Positions 55,146 through 63,901 of a stretch of 64,000 nucleotides of DNA are shown here, piece after piece. The notes below the pieces were generated by a model. It made no database searches. It was not told where the DNA came from and saw only the letters and a list, made by a program, of their open reading frames with translations. Where the stretch lies: contig JABSPZ010000010.1 of assembly GCA_013213785.1 (NCBI GenBank), forward strand, positions 183,087 to 247,086. Direction: 5' to 3'. Every line of letters begins with the position of its first letter. Position 1 is the first letter of the stretch. The DNA is from Henriciella sp. (GTDB taxonomy: Bacteria > Pseudomonadota > Alphaproteobacteria > Caulobacterales > Hyphomonadaceae). The position numbers and the translations under genes were made by a program.

Positions 55146-56567
55146 GTGTCGCAAAACTCCCCACATCCAAACCTGACCCATCAGACTGCTGCAGCCCATG
55201 CCCCTCTAAATGAAAGTATGAGCTTTCGTTCTCAGCTCACGCCGGCGCAGCTAAAAGGCCTGAAAACAGGGCTCGCAAGTCTCGGCATCGGATGGCTTTT
55301 AGCGCCGGGATGGATGCTGCAAGTTGGCGCCGTTGCGCTATTTTCTGTTTTCTTTTTGATGATCGCATGGCGCAGCACGTTGCTCTTCTGCGGTTGGATC
55401 GTTTCCGAAGCCAAACCCACAGTCTCAGTCTTGCACCCCGCGGAAAGCGACCTTCCCATCTATTCAATTTTGATCCCCGCTTATCGCGAGCGAACGTTGA
55501 TGCCTCAGATCGCGCGCGCTCTGCACACCTTGGATTGGCCCGCAGACCAGCTCGATATTCTCGTCTTGCTCGAAGCGGACGATTTAGACACGATTGCCGC
55601 CGCCGAAGCCGCGCCGTTCCCAAAAGGTACGCGCATCTATCGTGTGCCGCCAGGCGGACCTAAAACCAAACCGAATGCCCTCAATCATGGGCTGGCTTTG
55701 GCGCGCGGGGCGTTTGTAACGATATACGATGTCGAGGACTTACCTGATCCACAGCAGCTGCGCGCCGCCTATCAAGCATTCAAAAAGACCGACCCGCATG
55801 TCATCTGTTTGCAGGCTCCGCTGGTCGCAGACAATGCCACACGGTCGTGGCTGACAGCTCAGTGGGGACTGGAATATGACATTCAATTCCGCCTTCTGCT
55901 GCCCGGCCTCGCGCATTACAAGATGCCACTCTTGCTCGGAGGCACCAGCAATCACTTTCGGAAAGACGCCTTACTCGCCTTAGGCGGCTGGGATGCGTGG
56001 AACGTGACTGAGGGTGCGGATTTGGGCATGCGCCTGGCGCGCGCATCTTTGCGAGCAGATAAGCTGGCCTCCTACACGCATGAAGACGCCCCCACCCATG
56101 CTGGGATCTGGCTGTCGCAAAGAAGCCGGTGGATAAAGGGACATCTCCAAACCTGGCTCGTTTTAATGAGAACCCCTCGGAAGACCGCACGGCAAATGGG
56201 CCTCATCCCATTTCTTTCCATGCAGCTTTCGCTAGGGGCCGGTATTCTTGCGCCACTCTTTCACGCCCCATGTTTTATGTTTGTCTTAGCGACATTCTTG
56301 GTCCCCGGACTCGAACTTGGCCGCACCGGGTGGCTGCTTTTGGTTTCAGGGCTCGGCGCCGGCCTCTTTGCAGGAATCGCAGCGCCAGGACGCTGGTCGC
56401 TGATGCGGGTGTTTGCGATCCTGACTCAGCCCCTATATTGGCCCCTGCATTCATGCGCGGCTTACCTGGCGATTTGGGAACTTGCGAAAGATCCTTTTTT
56501 CTGGGCAAAGACGCCGCACTGTCCTCGCCAAGACGAAAGCGCCTCAAATTGCTCGACTGGATCATAA
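55146..56567 (+). CDS. GT2-family membrane glycosyltransferase (XagB-like)
   Basis: Protein of 473 residues of the cellulose-synthase-like GT2 class. Two N-terminal membrane segments are followed by the catalytic domain with LLEADDLDT (D1), YDVEDLP (D2), TEGADLGMRL (D3) and QRSRWIKG (QxxRW), then four or five C-terminal membrane segments. It likely makes or extends an exopolysaccharide. The start is either GTG 55146 or ATG 55218; neither has a good ribosome-binding site. The end overlaps the next small gene. Confidence 0.85.
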   Translation: MSQNSPHPNLTHQTAAAHAPLNESMSFRSQLTPAQLKGLKTGLASLGIGWLLAPGWMLQVGAVALFSVFFLMIAWRSTLLFCGWIVSEAKPTVSVLHPAESDLPIYSILIPAYRERTLMPQIARALHTLDWPADQLDILVLLEADDLDTIAAAEAAPFPKGTRIYRVPPGGPKTKPNALNHGLALARGAFVTIYDVEDLPDPQQLRAAYQAFKKTDPHVICLQAPLVADNATRSWLTAQWGLEYDIQFRLLLPGLAHYKMPLLLGGTSNHFRKDALLALGGWDAWNVTEGADLGMRLARASLRADKLASYTHEDAPTHAGIWLSQRSRWIKGHLQTWLVLMRTPRKTARQMGLIPFLSMQLSLGAGILAPLFHAPCFMFVLATFLVPGLELGRTGWLLLVSGLGAGLFAGIAAPGRWSLMRVFAILTQPLYWPLHSCAAYLAIWELAKDPFFWAKTPHCPRQDESASNCSTGS

Positions 56568-56779
56568 GCCTCAGCATCGCCGCCTGCTTGATCGCTTTGG
56601 GCATCTTTTCGCAATCCAAAATGGGCACAGTGCGCGAGAAGGATCAACGGCCCCATCAAGTCCCTTGGGGCATGATCATGATTGGCTGCGTGTTCGGCCT
56701 ATTTCTGATCGTCGTTCACTTGATGAACTTGGTCGGTGTCGAAACTGGGCCCGAAAACAGCATGTTTGGTCGATTCTAA
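56549..56779 (+). CDS. Small two-span membrane protein
   Basis: The coding frame is clear from about 56549: LLDWIISLSIAACLIALGIF, a HQVPWG turn, IGCVFGLFLIVVHLMNLVGVETGPENSMFGRF. I recall similar small alphaproteobacterial proteins with HQVPWG and ETGPEN-S-FGRF. Two membrane segments, about 76 residues. The TTG at 56549 is the likely start, giving a 19-base overlap with the GT2 gene; a start further up in the frame cannot be excluded. Confidence 0.6.
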   Translation: MLDWIISLSIAACLIALGIFSQSKMGTVREKDQRPHQVPWGMIMIGCVFGLFLIVVHLMNLVGVETGPENSMFGRF

Positions 56780-56885
56780 ACGCCCCTAGCGCGGCGTCAG
56801 ACATGGCCATCTCTGCATCCGCTTATTATGTTCGATCCACGCAACATGAAGCTGGGCGCCCCGCGCGCCCGAACGGGAGAATGAC

Positions 56886-58100
56886 ATGGCCTTTGATGCG
56901 CCTGAAGAACTCGACGATTTCCGTACCGAAGTCCGTGATTGGCTAGAGGCAAACTGCCCTGCCAGCATGCGGACTCCTATGAAAGACGATGAGATCGTCT
57001 GGGGCGGCAAACGCGAGAAGTTTAAGAACCCAGACTCGAAAGTCTGGCTCGAGCGAATGGGCGACAAAGGTTGGACCGCGCCAGAATGGCCCGCTGAGTA
57101 TGGCGGCGGCGGTCTCAACAAAGCGCAAGCCCGCGTGCTGCAACAAGAGCTACGTCGCATCCGCGCGCGCCCAGCCCTCTTCTCTTTCGGCCTCTGGATG
57201 TTTGGTCCGGCTTTGCTTGAGTTCGGCAATGACGAACAGAAGAAGCGCTTCATCCCTGACATCGTCAAAGGTAAGACACGCTGGTGCCAGGGCTATTCTG
57301 AGCCGGGTGCTGGTTCGGATCTCGCGGGTCTGCAGACCAAGTGTGAGGATCAAGGCGATCACTGGCTGATCAATGGTCAGAAGGTTTGGACCTCATATGC
57401 AGACCAGGCCGATTGGATTTTCTGCCTCGTTCGCACCGATAAGACGGTGAAACACGAAGGCATCAGCTTCCTCGTCTTTGATATGGAAACCGAAGGCGTC
57501 GAAGCCCGCCCAATCAAATTGATCTCTGGGTCTTCGCCCTTCTGCGAGACCTTCTTCACCGATGTGAAAGTGCCGAAGGACCAGCTGGTCGGCAAACTCA
57601 ATGGCGGTTGGACAATCGCGAAACGTCTGCTCCAGTTCGAGCGCTCCTCGATTTCGGCTGGCGGCTTTGGCGGTACGGGTGGCTCTGGCATTCTGCCGCC
57701 GCAAGAGTATGCGAAACAGCATGTCGGCGTCGACGAAACCGGCCGCGTCTCAGACGGCGACCTGCGGGCCCGCATCACCGAGCACCTGATGTACGCAAAA
57801 GCGTTTAGCTTCACCGTGCAGCGCTCAACCGAAGAGGCCAAAGCTGGACAAGAAGTTGGGCACACGGCATCGATCATGAAATATGCCGCCGCAAAAATGA
57901 ACCAGGACAAGTGCGAGCTTCTGGTCGAAGCCCTCGGAACAGATGGGCTTGGCTGGGATGGCGACGGCTTTGCTGAAGATGCCAAGAAAGCCACCCGCGG
58001 TTGGCTCCGCTCGAAAGGCAATTCGATCGAAGGCGGCACCAGTGAAATCAACCTCAACGTCGTTGCAAAACGCGTTCTCGGCCTACGGGATCACCAGTAA
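56886..58100 (+). CDS. Acyl-CoA dehydrogenase (large-subunit type)
   Basis: Protein of 404 residues of the acyl-CoA dehydrogenase family: GYSEPGAGSDLAGLQT and WTSYADQADW around the flavin site, then QFERSSISAGG, and a C-terminal region GGTSEINLNVVAKRVLGL. It overlaps the next acyl-CoA dehydrogenase gene by one base (TAATG). Such pairs often form alpha2beta2 enzymes, as in cholesterol or long-side-chain oxidation. The substrate is not known. Confidence 0.9.
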   Translation: MAFDAPEELDDFRTEVRDWLEANCPASMRTPMKDDEIVWGGKREKFKNPDSKVWLERMGDKGWTAPEWPAEYGGGGLNKAQARVLQQELRRIRARPALFSFGLWMFGPALLEFGNDEQKKRFIPDIVKGKTRWCQGYSEPGAGSDLAGLQTKCEDQGDHWLINGQKVWTSYADQADWIFCLVRTDKTVKHEGISFLVFDMETEGVEARPIKLISGSSPFCETFFTDVKVPKDQLVGKLNGGWTIAKRLLQFERSSISAGGFGGTGGSGILPPQEYAKQHVGVDETGRVSDGDLRARITEHLMYAKAFSFTVQRSTEEAKAGQEVGHTASIMKYAAAKMNQDKCELLVEALGTDGLGWDGDGFAEDAKKATRGWLRSKGNSIEGGTSEINLNVVAKRVLGLRDHQ

Positions 58101-59236
58101 TGAGTTTCGTTCTTTCTGAAGACCAACAAATGTTGCGCGATACGGCGATGGCGTTCGCGCGCGATGAAATGCCGGTGACCCGCTTGCGTGAGCTTCGCGA
58201 TGGCGGCGCCAATGGCGTCGATGCGGACACACGCGGCAAGTTGGCGGAGCTCGGCTTCTTCGGCGTACTCGTCCCAGAAGAGCATGACGGGGTTGGCCTC
58301 GGCATGGTTGCGATGGGCCAGATTATGGAAGCCCAAGGCCGCACAATCGCGGCCACGCCGCTGCTTCAGTCAGCCGTCTTAAGCGCCAGCACGCTCATTC
58401 TGGGCGGGTCTGAAGCCCAAAAAGCAGAATGGCTTCCCAAAATCGCAAGCGGCGAGGCAACAATGGCCGTGGCTGTCGATGAAGGCACACACCATGCGCC
58501 GCTCAACATTGCCACAGAAGCCGAGCGCAATGGCCAAGGCTATACGTTGAATGGCGCCAAGCGCTATGTCACCGATGGCCATCACGCTGATGCGTTCATC
58601 GTTGCAGCACGCACTTTTGGCGAAGCCGGTCAGGCGCACGGCATCAGCCTGTTCCTGATTCCGAGCGATGCCAACGGCCTGACCGTTCAAGCGCTCAACA
58701 CGGTCGACTCGCACGGCGCAGCGCACCTTCACCTCGAAGATGTCGCGGTTGGTGAAGACCATGTGATTGGAGCGGTTGATGCTGGCTGGGAAATCCTGGA
58801 ACCGGCGCTCGATCGCGGCCGTATCGCGCTCGCCGCAGAAGCCCTTGGCAGCGCGCAAGCTGCGTTCGACATGACGCTCGAATATTTGCAAACCCGCAAA
58901 CAGTTCGGCCAGCTGATTGGCTCGTTCCAAAGCTTGCAGCACCGCGCGGCGAAGATGTTCACCGAGCTGGAACTCACCCGCTCGTGCATTGCTGCGGCCC
59001 TGTCAGGCGTTGATGAGAACCGCAATGACATTGCTGAACTCGCAAGCCTCGCGAAAGCGAAGGCGTCGGATCTGATCCATCTCGTGTCGAATGAGACCGT
59101 GCAGTTCCATGGCGGGATTGGCATGACCGACGCCCATGATAGCGGCCTCTATATGAAGCGTGCCCGCGTGCAGGAAGCCTTGCTTGGCGGCGCAAGCTAT
59201 CATCGTGATCGCTATGCGAAACTGAACGGCTTCTAA
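58100..59236 (+). CDS. Acyl-CoA dehydrogenase (small-subunit type)
   Basis: Protein of 378 residues. SEDQQMLRDTAMAFARDEM, the shorter N-terminus, NGAKRYVTDGHHADAFIVAART, and FHGGIGMTDAHDSGLYMKRARVQ are typical of the second subunit in heteromeric acyl-CoA dehydrogenases, which often lack the catalytic Glu. The gene starts on the stop codon of the first one and is closed by a terminator that overlaps the next gene's start. Confidence 0.9.
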   Translation: MSFVLSEDQQMLRDTAMAFARDEMPVTRLRELRDGGANGVDADTRGKLAELGFFGVLVPEEHDGVGLGMVAMGQIMEAQGRTIAATPLLQSAVLSASTLILGGSEAQKAEWLPKIASGEATMAVAVDEGTHHAPLNIATEAERNGQGYTLNGAKRYVTDGHHADAFIVAARTFGEAGQAHGISLFLIPSDANGLTVQALNTVDSHGAAHLHLEDVAVGEDHVIGAVDAGWEILEPALDRGRIALAAEALGSAQAAFDMTLEYLQTRKQFGQLIGSFQSLQHRAAKMFTELELTRSCIAAALSGVDENRNDIAELASLAKAKASDLIHLVSNETVQFHGGIGMTDAHDSGLYMKRARVQEALLGGASYHRDRYAKLNGF

Positions 59237-59271
59237 GGCTGAGCATTGACCGGAAAACCCGGACCCGAATA

Positions 59272-59305
59272 GGCTCTCCTCAAAGATTTGAGGGGAGCCT
59301 TTTTT
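59272..59305 (+). terminator. Terminator overlapping the start of the next gene
   Basis: GGCTCTCCTCA and its near-complement TGAGGGGAGCC (one G-T pair) form a long stem, followed by TTTTTT. The TTG start of the following gene begins at 59304 inside the T-run, and the AGGGGAG of the 3-prime arm is placed as its ribosome-binding site. Confidence 0.85.
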
Positions 59306-60890
59306 GATCCGCTTTATTCCATTTTTGATCGTGATTGCGTTGCTGGCACTGAGCCTGTGGGGCGCGCAGTCTGTGACCTGGCTGTATGGCCTCTCCGCCA
59401 TCCTGGGCGTGCTGGTCTTGGTTGGCCTGTTCGACCTCGTCCAGACGCGCCACACGCTGCTGCGAAACTTTCCTTTGCTCGGTCGCCTGCGGGGCGTGGC
59501 GGCGCAGCTTCGTCCTTTCTTCCGCTCCTATATCGTTGAGAGCCAAACCGAAGGCCGTCCGTTCAATCATGAAGAGCGCGATATGGTTTATAACCGCGCG
59601 CGCAATGTCTCCTCGGTCGAACCGTTTGGCAGCCATCTCGACATTCAGTCGCCGCCCTATGAATGGCTCGCCCATTCGGTTGCCGCGATCCGCCCAGAAG
59701 AGACAGACCCGCGCGTCTTGGTCGGCGCGCCAGGCACCGCAAAACCCTATTCGGCGAGTGTTCTAAACATCTCAGCGATGAGTTTTGGCTCCCTCGGCGC
59801 CCACGCCATTGAGGCGCTTAATCGCGGCGCGGCGAAAGGCGGCTTCTTCCATGATAGCGGCGAAGGCGGCGTCTCACGCTATCACAGAGCTGGCGGTGGC
59901 GATCTAGTTTGGGAACTCGGCTCAGGCTATTTTGGATGCCGCGCCAAGGATGGCGGGTTCGATCCGGTTCAGTTCGAAGAGACTGCCAAGCTCGATCAGG
60001 TCAAAATGATTGAGATCAAACTCAGCCAAGGTGCGAAGCCTGGCCATGGCGGGGTCCTCCCGGGCGCAAAAGTGACGCCAGAGATTGCTGAAGCGCGCGG
60101 TATTCCGGTTGGCCAGACCTGCTATTCCCCGCCGCATCATACCGCGTTCGACAGCCCAAAAGGCCTGCTCGACTATATCGACCAGTTGCGAGAGTTGAGT
60201 GGCGGAAAGCCGGTTGGGTTCAAGTTGTGTATCGGCAATCGCTGGGAGTTTCTGGCGATCTGCAAAGCTATGGTGGAAACCGGGCAGCGGGCCGATTTCA
60301 TCGTCATTGACGGCGCAGAAGGCGGGACAGGCGCCGCACCAGCTGAGTTCCTCGACCATGTTGGAACGCCGCTGAGACAAGGCCTCATCTTTGCCCGCAA
60401 CGCGCTGGTTGGCTGTGGCTTCAAAGAGGACATCAAGCTCGCCGCCAGCGGGAAACAACTATCCGCGTTCAACATGGCCGCCTCTTTGGCTTTGGGCGCA
60501 GATTGGATCAATTCCGCGCGCGGGTTCATGTTCGCTTTAGGCTGTGTGCAATCGCTTAAGTGCCACAAGAATACCTGCCCGACTGGCATCGCGACCTCTG
60601 ATCTTGGACGGCAGCGCGGACTGGTTGTGCCGGACAAAGCCGAACGGGTGTATCACTACCACAAGAACACTGTGGCCGCCTTGATGGAGGTGGTTGGCGC
60701 CGCTGGGTGTCAGCACCCGTCCGAGCTGGCGCCGCATCACATTATCCACCGCGTCACCGAAGACGAGGCCCTGCCCGCGCATCTCGCTTATGAACTTATC
60801 GCGAAAGGCGAGCTCTTAGACGCGGCTCAGAATACCGGACTCGCAGAGGTCTGGGAGATGGCTCAAGCGAGCAGTTTCGCGCCCGCTTAA
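59304..60890 (+). CDS. FMN-binding glutamate-synthase-like protein
   Basis: Protein of 528 residues. After an N-terminal membrane segment (IRFIPFLIVIALLALSLWGAQ) comes a domain like the FMN part of glutamate synthase (SAMSFGSLGAHAIEALNRGA, then GGVSRYHRAGGGDLVWELGSGYFG, then DGAEGGTGAAP, and SARGFMFALGCVQSLKCHKNTCPTGIAT, with cysteines for an Fe-S cluster). There is no glutaminase domain. The reaction is unknown. The start is TTG at 59304; see the preceding terminator. Confidence 0.88.
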   Translation: MIRFIPFLIVIALLALSLWGAQSVTWLYGLSAILGVLVLVGLFDLVQTRHTLLRNFPLLGRLRGVAAQLRPFFRSYIVESQTEGRPFNHEERDMVYNRARNVSSVEPFGSHLDIQSPPYEWLAHSVAAIRPEETDPRVLVGAPGTAKPYSASVLNISAMSFGSLGAHAIEALNRGAAKGGFFHDSGEGGVSRYHRAGGGDLVWELGSGYFGCRAKDGGFDPVQFEETAKLDQVKMIEIKLSQGAKPGHGGVLPGAKVTPEIAEARGIPVGQTCYSPPHHTAFDSPKGLLDYIDQLRELSGGKPVGFKLCIGNRWEFLAICKAMVETGQRADFIVIDGAEGGTGAAPAEFLDHVGTPLRQGLIFARNALVGCGFKEDIKLAASGKQLSAFNMAASLALGADWINSARGFMFALGCVQSLKCHKNTCPTGIATSDLGRQRGLVVPDKAERVYHYHKNTVAALMEVVGAAGCQHPSELAPHHIIHRVTEDEALPAHLAYELIAKGELLDAAQNTGLAEVWEMAQASSFAPA

Positions 60891-60901
60891 AACGATCGAA
60901 C

Positions 60902-61648
60902 TTAAACCATCGTCGACTGTGTTGGGAGATCTTCATAAGGGTCCGTGATCCCAGCATTCTCGCGCCGTCGGATCATTTCAGAGACCACGAACGCCCCGAC
61001 CATCTTACCGATGACAAACACGATCCAATTGGCGAGTGTTAGCGTGTTGCCTGGCTCCATGCCCAGCTGCATCATTTTTGCGAGATCGGCGCCATAGAGG
61101 AAGATGGTCGTATCGATCGGCGTCGCGACGGCGCTGGAATACAAGATCCGCTTAGACAACTTCATCTTCGTGAAGGTGAAGAGCAACCAGTCAAAGAATT
61201 CCGAGACAAAGAAGGCGAGCCCCGAGGCAATTACGATCACGATCCATGCGTAATACATCGACCACGCGAGAGCCATCACCATGGCAAGCAGAACCCATTG
61301 GCGCATCTCTCTTTGAACAAAGTCACGAACGACGAAGACCAAGCCCGTCACGAGCGTCAAAGGATGCAACATCAGACCAGCTGGGTCTGGTGTGTCTGCC
61401 GGGAAGATAAACGAGACCATCGCCGTGCCAGAATCGACCCAAGGTCCGACAAACTGGATATTTGGAACAACCCCGAACGACCAGTTCAAAAATGGGATCA
61501 TCATCACATAGATGATCGCCCACAACCGTCCGCCGAGTTTCCAAAGAATGCCAACGGAAGCCGCGAGCCCTAAAATAACCGGGATCAGAAATCCCGGACG
61601 GTTATTCGTCAGGATGGCAACAAAAGTTTCCCAGACAGCGACAATCAT
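60902..61648 (-). CDS. VUT-family (YhhQ-like) membrane transporter
   Basis: Protein of 248 residues with about seven membrane segments. VRDFVQREMRQWVLL, FFVSEFFDWLLF, and IGKMVGAFVVSEMI fit the VUT/DUF165 family (queuosine-precursor or vitamin uptake). The N-terminus has MIVAVWETFVAIL; ATG 61648 has GGAAG 6 bases upstream and is preferred over GTG 61660. It converges with the glutamate-synthase-like gene. Confidence 0.75.
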   Translation of the reverse strand: MIVAVWETFVAILTNNRPGFLIPVILGLAASVGILWKLGGRLWAIIYVMMIPFLNWSFGVVPNIQFVGPWVDSGTAMVSFIFPADTPDPAGLMLHPLTLVTGLVFVVRDFVQREMRQWVLLAMVMALAWSMYYAWIVIVIASGLAFFVSEFFDWLLFTFTKMKLSKRILYSSAVATPIDTTIFLYGADLAKMMQLGMEPGNTLTLANWIVFVIGKMVGAFVVSEMIRRRENAGITDPYEDLPTQSTMV

Positions 61649-61742
61649 GGATCTTCCCACATGCTTCAGAATGTTAGTTGCTCATAAGGGGCAAACCGTC
61701 CTAAGGCCAACACCTAGCGCGCATCGACCTAGGGAGAAGGCC

Positions 61743-62264
61743 TTGAACGCATCGGTTAAACTCTGCTTGATCGTCGCCCGCGCGCGCAATGGCGTGATCG
61801 GCAAAGACAATGATTTGCCCTGGCGCCTCTGCGATGATCTCAAACACTTCAAGGCCACGACCAAAGGCTGTCCAGTCATCATGGGCCGCAAAACTTGGGA
61901 AAGCCTGCCGCGGCGCCCCCTGCCCGGCCGCGATAACATCGTCCTCAGTCGCGACGGCCAGTATTCGGCGCCCGGCGCGCGAGTCTATACCTCGATCGAC
62001 GCTGCCATCGAGGCGGGCAAAGGCTTAGCGGCAGTGGCCGGCAAGCACGAGATTTTCGTCACGGGCGGCAGTGCGATCTATGAAAACGCCCTCCCCTTCG
62101 CGGACCGTCTCTACATCACGGAAGTCGATGTTGAGATGGACGGCGATGCGACTTTCCCCGACTTTGACGAGGCTGCGTTCGAAGAAGTCCGCCGCGAGGC
62201 CATCGCAGCCAACGAGAAAAACGAGTACGATTTCACCATTCGCCAACTCGATCGACGGGCTTAG
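61743..62264 (+). CDS. folA: Dihydrofolate reductase
   Basis: Protein of 173 residues. NGVIGKDNDLPWRLCDDLKHFK has the conserved Asp of the active site, then MGRKTWESLPRRPLPGRDNIVLSR and FVTGGSAIYENALPFADRLYIT. It makes tetrahydrofolate. TTG 61743 is chosen because GGAGAAGG lies just upstream; no ATG is in a fitting place, and the frame upstream is the antisense of the VUT gene. Confidence 0.93.
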   Translation: MNASVKLCLIVARARNGVIGKDNDLPWRLCDDLKHFKATTKGCPVIMGRKTWESLPRRPLPGRDNIVLSRDGQYSAPGARVYTSIDAAIEAGKGLAAVAGKHEIFVTGGSAIYENALPFADRLYITEVDVEMDGDATFPDFDEAAFEEVRREAIAANEKNEYDFTIRQLDRRA

Positions 62265-62323
62265 CGCTTGCACCTTTCGCGCGGCCTCGCCAGAGTAACC
62301 GCACAGATAAGGGAGCGCGCAGA

Positions 62324-63232
62324 ATGGATTTCGAACTCGTCGCTGAAGGCCTTGGCTTTCCAGAAGGCCCCGTCTGGATGGAGGACAGCTCGATCATCCT
62401 GGTCGAAATTTCAAAAGGCTGCATCACGCGCATCTGGGGCGACGGCAAAACTGAAGTGATCGCGGAACCAGGCGGCGGCCCGAACGGCGCCGCGATCGGG
62501 CCCGATGGCGCGCTCTGGATCTGCAATAATGGTGGCTTCAAATATCATGAGCGAGATGGTCTGCTGATCTCTGGGCATTGTCCGGATGATTATTCTGGCG
62601 GCCGGATCGAGCGCGTTGATCTCTCGACTGGGAAAGTTGAACGTGTCCTCGACACGGTCGAGGGGCATCCGCTCAAAGGCCCCAACGACCTAGTCTTTGA
62701 CCGCCACGGCAATCTCTACTTTACGGACCATGGCAAGACCTATCCACGCCATCGCGACTTTGGCGGTCTGTTCTTCCTTGCCAATGGGGCAAGCGAGGCG
62801 GTTGAATTGGACCACCATCACACATCGCCAAATGGGGTCGGCCTCTCACCGGATGAAAAGACGGTCTACATGGCCGACACGATGACCGCGCGGCTCTGGG
62901 CGTTTGATCTTAGCGCACCGGGACAGATTGAAAAAAGCTCACCATTCAATGCTGGCCGCGTCGTCGCGACGATGTCGAGCCTGCAATACTTTGACAGTCT
63001 CGCCGTGGCCGCCTCAGGCAATGTTTGTGTGGCGACAATCCTAAATGGCGGTATCACGACGATCACGCCAGAGGGCGATCATTCGCATATCGCTTTCCCA
63101 GATCCGTTCGTGACAAATATCTGCTTCGGTGAGGATGGCCTGAGCGAGGCCTGGGTCACGCTGTCTGGAACTGGAAAGCTCGCCAAATGCCGGTGGCCAG
63201 AGCCGGGCTTGAAACTCAATTATTACGCCTAA
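62324..63232 (+). CDS. SMP-30/gluconolactonase-family protein
   Basis: Protein of 302 residues with the beta-propeller pattern: EGLGFPEGPVWMEDSS (first metal-ligand Glu), GGGPNGAAIGPDGALW, GPNDLVFDRHGNLYFTDHG (ligand Asn and Asp) and SPNGVGLSPDEKTVYMADT. Most members hydrolyse sugar lactones or related compounds with a divalent metal. No signal peptide. Sixty bases separate it from folA. Confidence 0.9.
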   Translation: MDFELVAEGLGFPEGPVWMEDSSIILVEISKGCITRIWGDGKTEVIAEPGGGPNGAAIGPDGALWICNNGGFKYHERDGLLISGHCPDDYSGGRIERVDLSTGKVERVLDTVEGHPLKGPNDLVFDRHGNLYFTDHGKTYPRHRDFGGLFFLANGASEAVELDHHHTSPNGVGLSPDEKTVYMADTMTARLWAFDLSAPGQIEKSSPFNAGRVVATMSSLQYFDSLAVAASGNVCVATILNGGITTITPEGDHSHIAFPDPFVTNICFGEDGLSEAWVTLSGTGKLAKCRWPEPGLKLNYYA

Positions 63233-63263
63233 AGAAAACCCCGGCGCCTTATCAGCGCCGGGG
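63231..63263 (-). terminator. Bidirectional-type terminator hairpin
   Basis: CCCCGGCGC and GCGCCGGGG form a perfect 9-bp stem with a 7-base loop. On the - strand it is followed by TTTTCTTT, so it terminates the gene at 63290; on the + strand it has no T-run but lies just past the SMP-30 stop. Confidence 0.82.
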
Positions 63264-63289
63264 CATCTCAATCTCGGCTTCGGGCAGAT

Positions 63290-63757
63290 CTATTTTAGAA
63301 CTGCCTCAAAACTAATCGCGCCGGAATCTGCCGGTGCGATGGGATCTGAGATCGCCCACCTAATATGTGTAATCTCTTCTGACACTGCGAGGCGGGCATA
63401 GTCGCCCGACCCGATCATCAGGGTCTCGCGTGATGTATAAGTTCGGCCATTATCAGCCGAAAACTCAACTGCGCCGTCCGCTGACCCTTCAATATAAGTC
63501 ACCGCACTCGGTATCGGCATGACAAGGCTAACATTCTCAGCCGCATCATCGCCCTCATTGGCATAAGCCAAAGAGTACCGAACTCGCTCACCGGGCTCGA
63601 CTTCGCTTGCTTGCGAATAGGTGGTCGTCTCATTGCCGTCAGCATCCACAGACACTGTCGCAACTTCGACAATCTGAGTGGCTTTCAAACCGGTGGCATG
63701 GGCGGACGCAGAAAACGCACTGATCAGAGTCAGCGCAAACGCGGTTGCACGCAACAT
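63290..63757 (-). CDS. Secreted DUF11-like protein
   Basis: Protein of 155 residues with a signal peptide (MLRATAFALTLISAFSASAHA). The mature part (YSQASEVEPGERVRYSLAYANEGDDAAENVSLVMPIPSAVTYIEGSA ... FEAVLK) is an Ig-like DUF11-type domain, related to the C-terminal domains of the proteins at 26285 and 30833. It is a single-domain version, exported; the role is unknown. Confidence 0.7.
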   Translation of the reverse strand: MLRATAFALTLISAFSASAHATGLKATQIVEVATVSVDADGNETTTYSQASEVEPGERVRYSLAYANEGDDAAENVSLVMPIPSAVTYIEGSADGAVEFSADNGRTYTSRETLMIGSGDYARLAVSEEITHIRWAISDPIAPADSGAISFEAVLK

Positions 63758-63857
63758 TGATTAATCTCCAAGACAAGCTCTTATATTTTTTTGAGAAGAT
63801 GGAGGGTTTCGATTAAATCTTGCTTAACGCTCCAGCTGAGGGCTGAGGCAAACAAGA

Positions 63858-63901
63858 TGGCGATCCCGACGCGATTCGAACGCGTGACCTACAGATTAGG
63901 A
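63858..63901 (-). other. 3-prime fragment of a tRNA gene, candidate attachment site
   Basis: On the - strand the sequence reads TCCTAATCTGTAGGTC, then the T-arm ACGCG-TTCGAAT-CGCGT with a perfect 5-bp stem, CGGGATC and GCCA at 63858. This is the 3-prime half of a tRNA, from the anticodon loop to CCA; CCTAA suggests tRNA-Arg(CCT). The 5-prime half is not present in the sequence to the right. Such fragments mark the far end of elements integrated at tRNA 3-prime ends. The ~100 bases on each side hold no gene that I can name. Confidence 0.7.
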
